A DNA stretch of 64,000 bases, taken from assembly GCA_009823395.1 (NCBI GenBank), contig CM020501.1:24841861-24905860 (forward strand), in the 5' to 3' direction. Both the position numbers and the translations under genes were made by a program. The stretch is from Thamnaconus septentrionalis (Eukaryota; Chordata; Actinopteri; Tetraodontiformes; Monacanthidae). Shown piece after piece: positions 62,776-64,000 of the stretch; position 1 is the first letter of the stretch, and the number at the start of each line of letters is the position of its first letter. The notes beneath the pieces were generated by a model, which was given only the letters and a program-made list of their open reading frames with translations, made no database searches and was not told where the DNA came from.

Positions 62776-62790
62776 CCACTAGGTGGCGCT
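62776..62790 (+). promoter_or_regulatory. CTCF-like motif 1.1 kb upstream of the Dp116 start
   Basis: ccactaggtggcgct is a full match to the vertebrate CTCF core CCASYAGRKGGCRS. It could also be a chance match or derive from a repeat. Confidence 0.45.
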
Positions 62791-63911
62791 ACTTCCATTG
62801 TCGTATATTACGGTAGAGTTTTCATCCAATCATATTTCAGCTTGTTTGTGTTGTCAGGTTCTGTGAAATCTGCCCGAGGCCTTCAGAACCGACACAGCAG
62901 GCTCCTGTCGGCTGTCAGTGAACGCACCACCGTCAGCCTCGATAGCCAATCAGATCTGGAGTCTGCGATGCCGAGGCCAGCTAGCTGCTTTACGCTGAAC
63001 TTCACACACAGGCGTCCTGTGATTGGATAAGAAGCCCTGAGAACCTCTATGACTGAACTCAACCAGGAGATCCGGTTGCCACCACGATCTCACTCATGGT
63101 GGTGGTGAAGTACTCAAAGTTCTGCATGGTTCTGAGGATGTGGTGGTGAGACAAAAGATTTCTGTTTTATTATCGTGTCATTGCAGTGGTGAGGCTCCAC
63201 CGGTCCTGGTCAAAAACCCAGAGTCAGCCCAGTCCGAAACTGAGACAAGACCCAGTAAAAATCCCACCACATATGGAGGTGGTAGACAAGAACAGAGGAC
63301 AGAAAATTCTAAAATTCAAATTGGATGAAATACAATACAAATTTTTCTCAGACCCTTTTAACCAGGACGCAGCCAGCGAACAATTATTATTTTTTCCCCT
63401 CCGGATCTGCTGTTGCCACATCTCGAACCCACTTGAACCCGAGTCCCGTCAGCAGTGGGCCGATACAGATGAGCCCCGCTGAGGGGAGGAGGGGGAGAGG
63501 GAGAGAGAGGGGGGGGGGCACCATCAATCATTAACGGAGTAAATCATTATTTATACGTCTGCTGACCATCGATTCCTCTGCGTCAATACGAATCCCGCAG
63601 GTTTGCGTGGTGGATCCCCACCCCACCCCCCCACTACCCCTAGCCGGGGGGGGGAGCCTCCTTCTCTGCTCTGCTCTGCTCTGATTGTTCTGGACTGAGC
63701 CGCCCTGCCCCCCTGATCCCCGATGGCCATTAATCTCCGGGAGGGTCGATAATTCCACATGAGAAAAACACCAGCATTGTTTGAAAAAAAAAAAATGCAA
63801 CCAGCGACCCAGATGAATCAATCTATTGTTTGTTTTATGATTATTAACTCTGCTTTGACACATTCCTCCTGGATTGAAATCCTCGTCTGGATGCATTTCA
63901 TCTCTTTTCAG

Positions 63912-64000
63912 AGGTGGGAAGCAACAAAGTACAACTACTTTGTTCCTGTGATTAAGTAGATTTTTCAGGTTTATGTACTTTACTTGAGTATTTATTTTTA
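63912..64000 (+). mobile_element. dispersed MITE, cut by the window end
   Basis: gaggtgggaagcaacaaagtacaactactttgttcctg, then ttaagtagatttttcaggtt and tactttacttgagtatttattttt: a terminus I recognise as common in fish genomes. Its inverted form resembles the ends of the 43245 and 46065 repeats. Confidence 0.5.

Overview
The window is a vertebrate genomic segment, almost certainly from a teleost fish. It carries the 3' half of the dystrophin gene (dmd) on the minus strand, so transcription runs from high to low coordinates. Twenty consecutive coding exons, equivalent to human exons 56 to 75, can be placed to the base. Each is bounded by AG and GT, all junction phases agree, and together they form 2,556 nt (852 codons) of open frame. 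Eighteen of the 20 exons have the length I remember for the human exon; exon 58 is 9 nt shorter and exon 61 is 15 nt shorter. The fish assignment rests on protein similarity, compact introns (105 bp to 21.5 kb), very abundant CA/GT microsatellites, and fish-style hAT, Harbinger and Tc1-like MITEs with L1 and L2-like remnants. I cannot name the species.

Reading in transcript order: the window opens inside intron 55, which contains a separate first exon encoding MLRRKVYHVQ (61658..61629). This is the counterpart of the Dp116 (S-dystrophin) first exon. Exons 56 to 60 (59484 to 54140) encode the last spectrin repeats. Exons 61 to 63 encode hinge 4 and the WW domain. Intron 62 (21.5 kb) contains a second alternative first exon, MREQLR plus AA (34103..34084), the Dp71 start, beside a CpG-rich TATA-less stretch. 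Exons 64 to 68 encode the EF-hand region, 68 to 69 the ZZ zinc finger, 70 to 73 the modular linker, 73 to 74 the syntrophin-binding segment, and 74 to 75 the coiled coil that binds dystrobrevin. Exons 1 to 55 lie beyond 64000 and exons 76 to 79 lie before position 1.

The rest is intron. It holds several interspersed repeat families in multiple copies: two or three hAT-type MITEs, a family with AAAGGTCCAGTGTGTAAA termini, a Tc1-like MITE, an internally deleted PIF/Harbinger element with a 74-codon transposase remnant, a 5'-truncated L1 nested inside a hAT MITE, a tRNA-derived SINE, LINE 3' tails, and two complex minisatellites. I saw no other protein-coding gene, tRNA, rRNA or CRISPR array.

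The most interesting points are: the two alternative first exons; dinucleotide repeats abutting the splice sites of at least nine exons, with (CA)n after donors and mostly (UG)n or (UC)n before acceptors; replacement of the first WW tryptophan by phenylalanine; CTCF-like motifs, one carried by a MITE; and a 21-bp minisatellite that multiplies ETS-type GGAAGT cores downstream of the Dp116 start.
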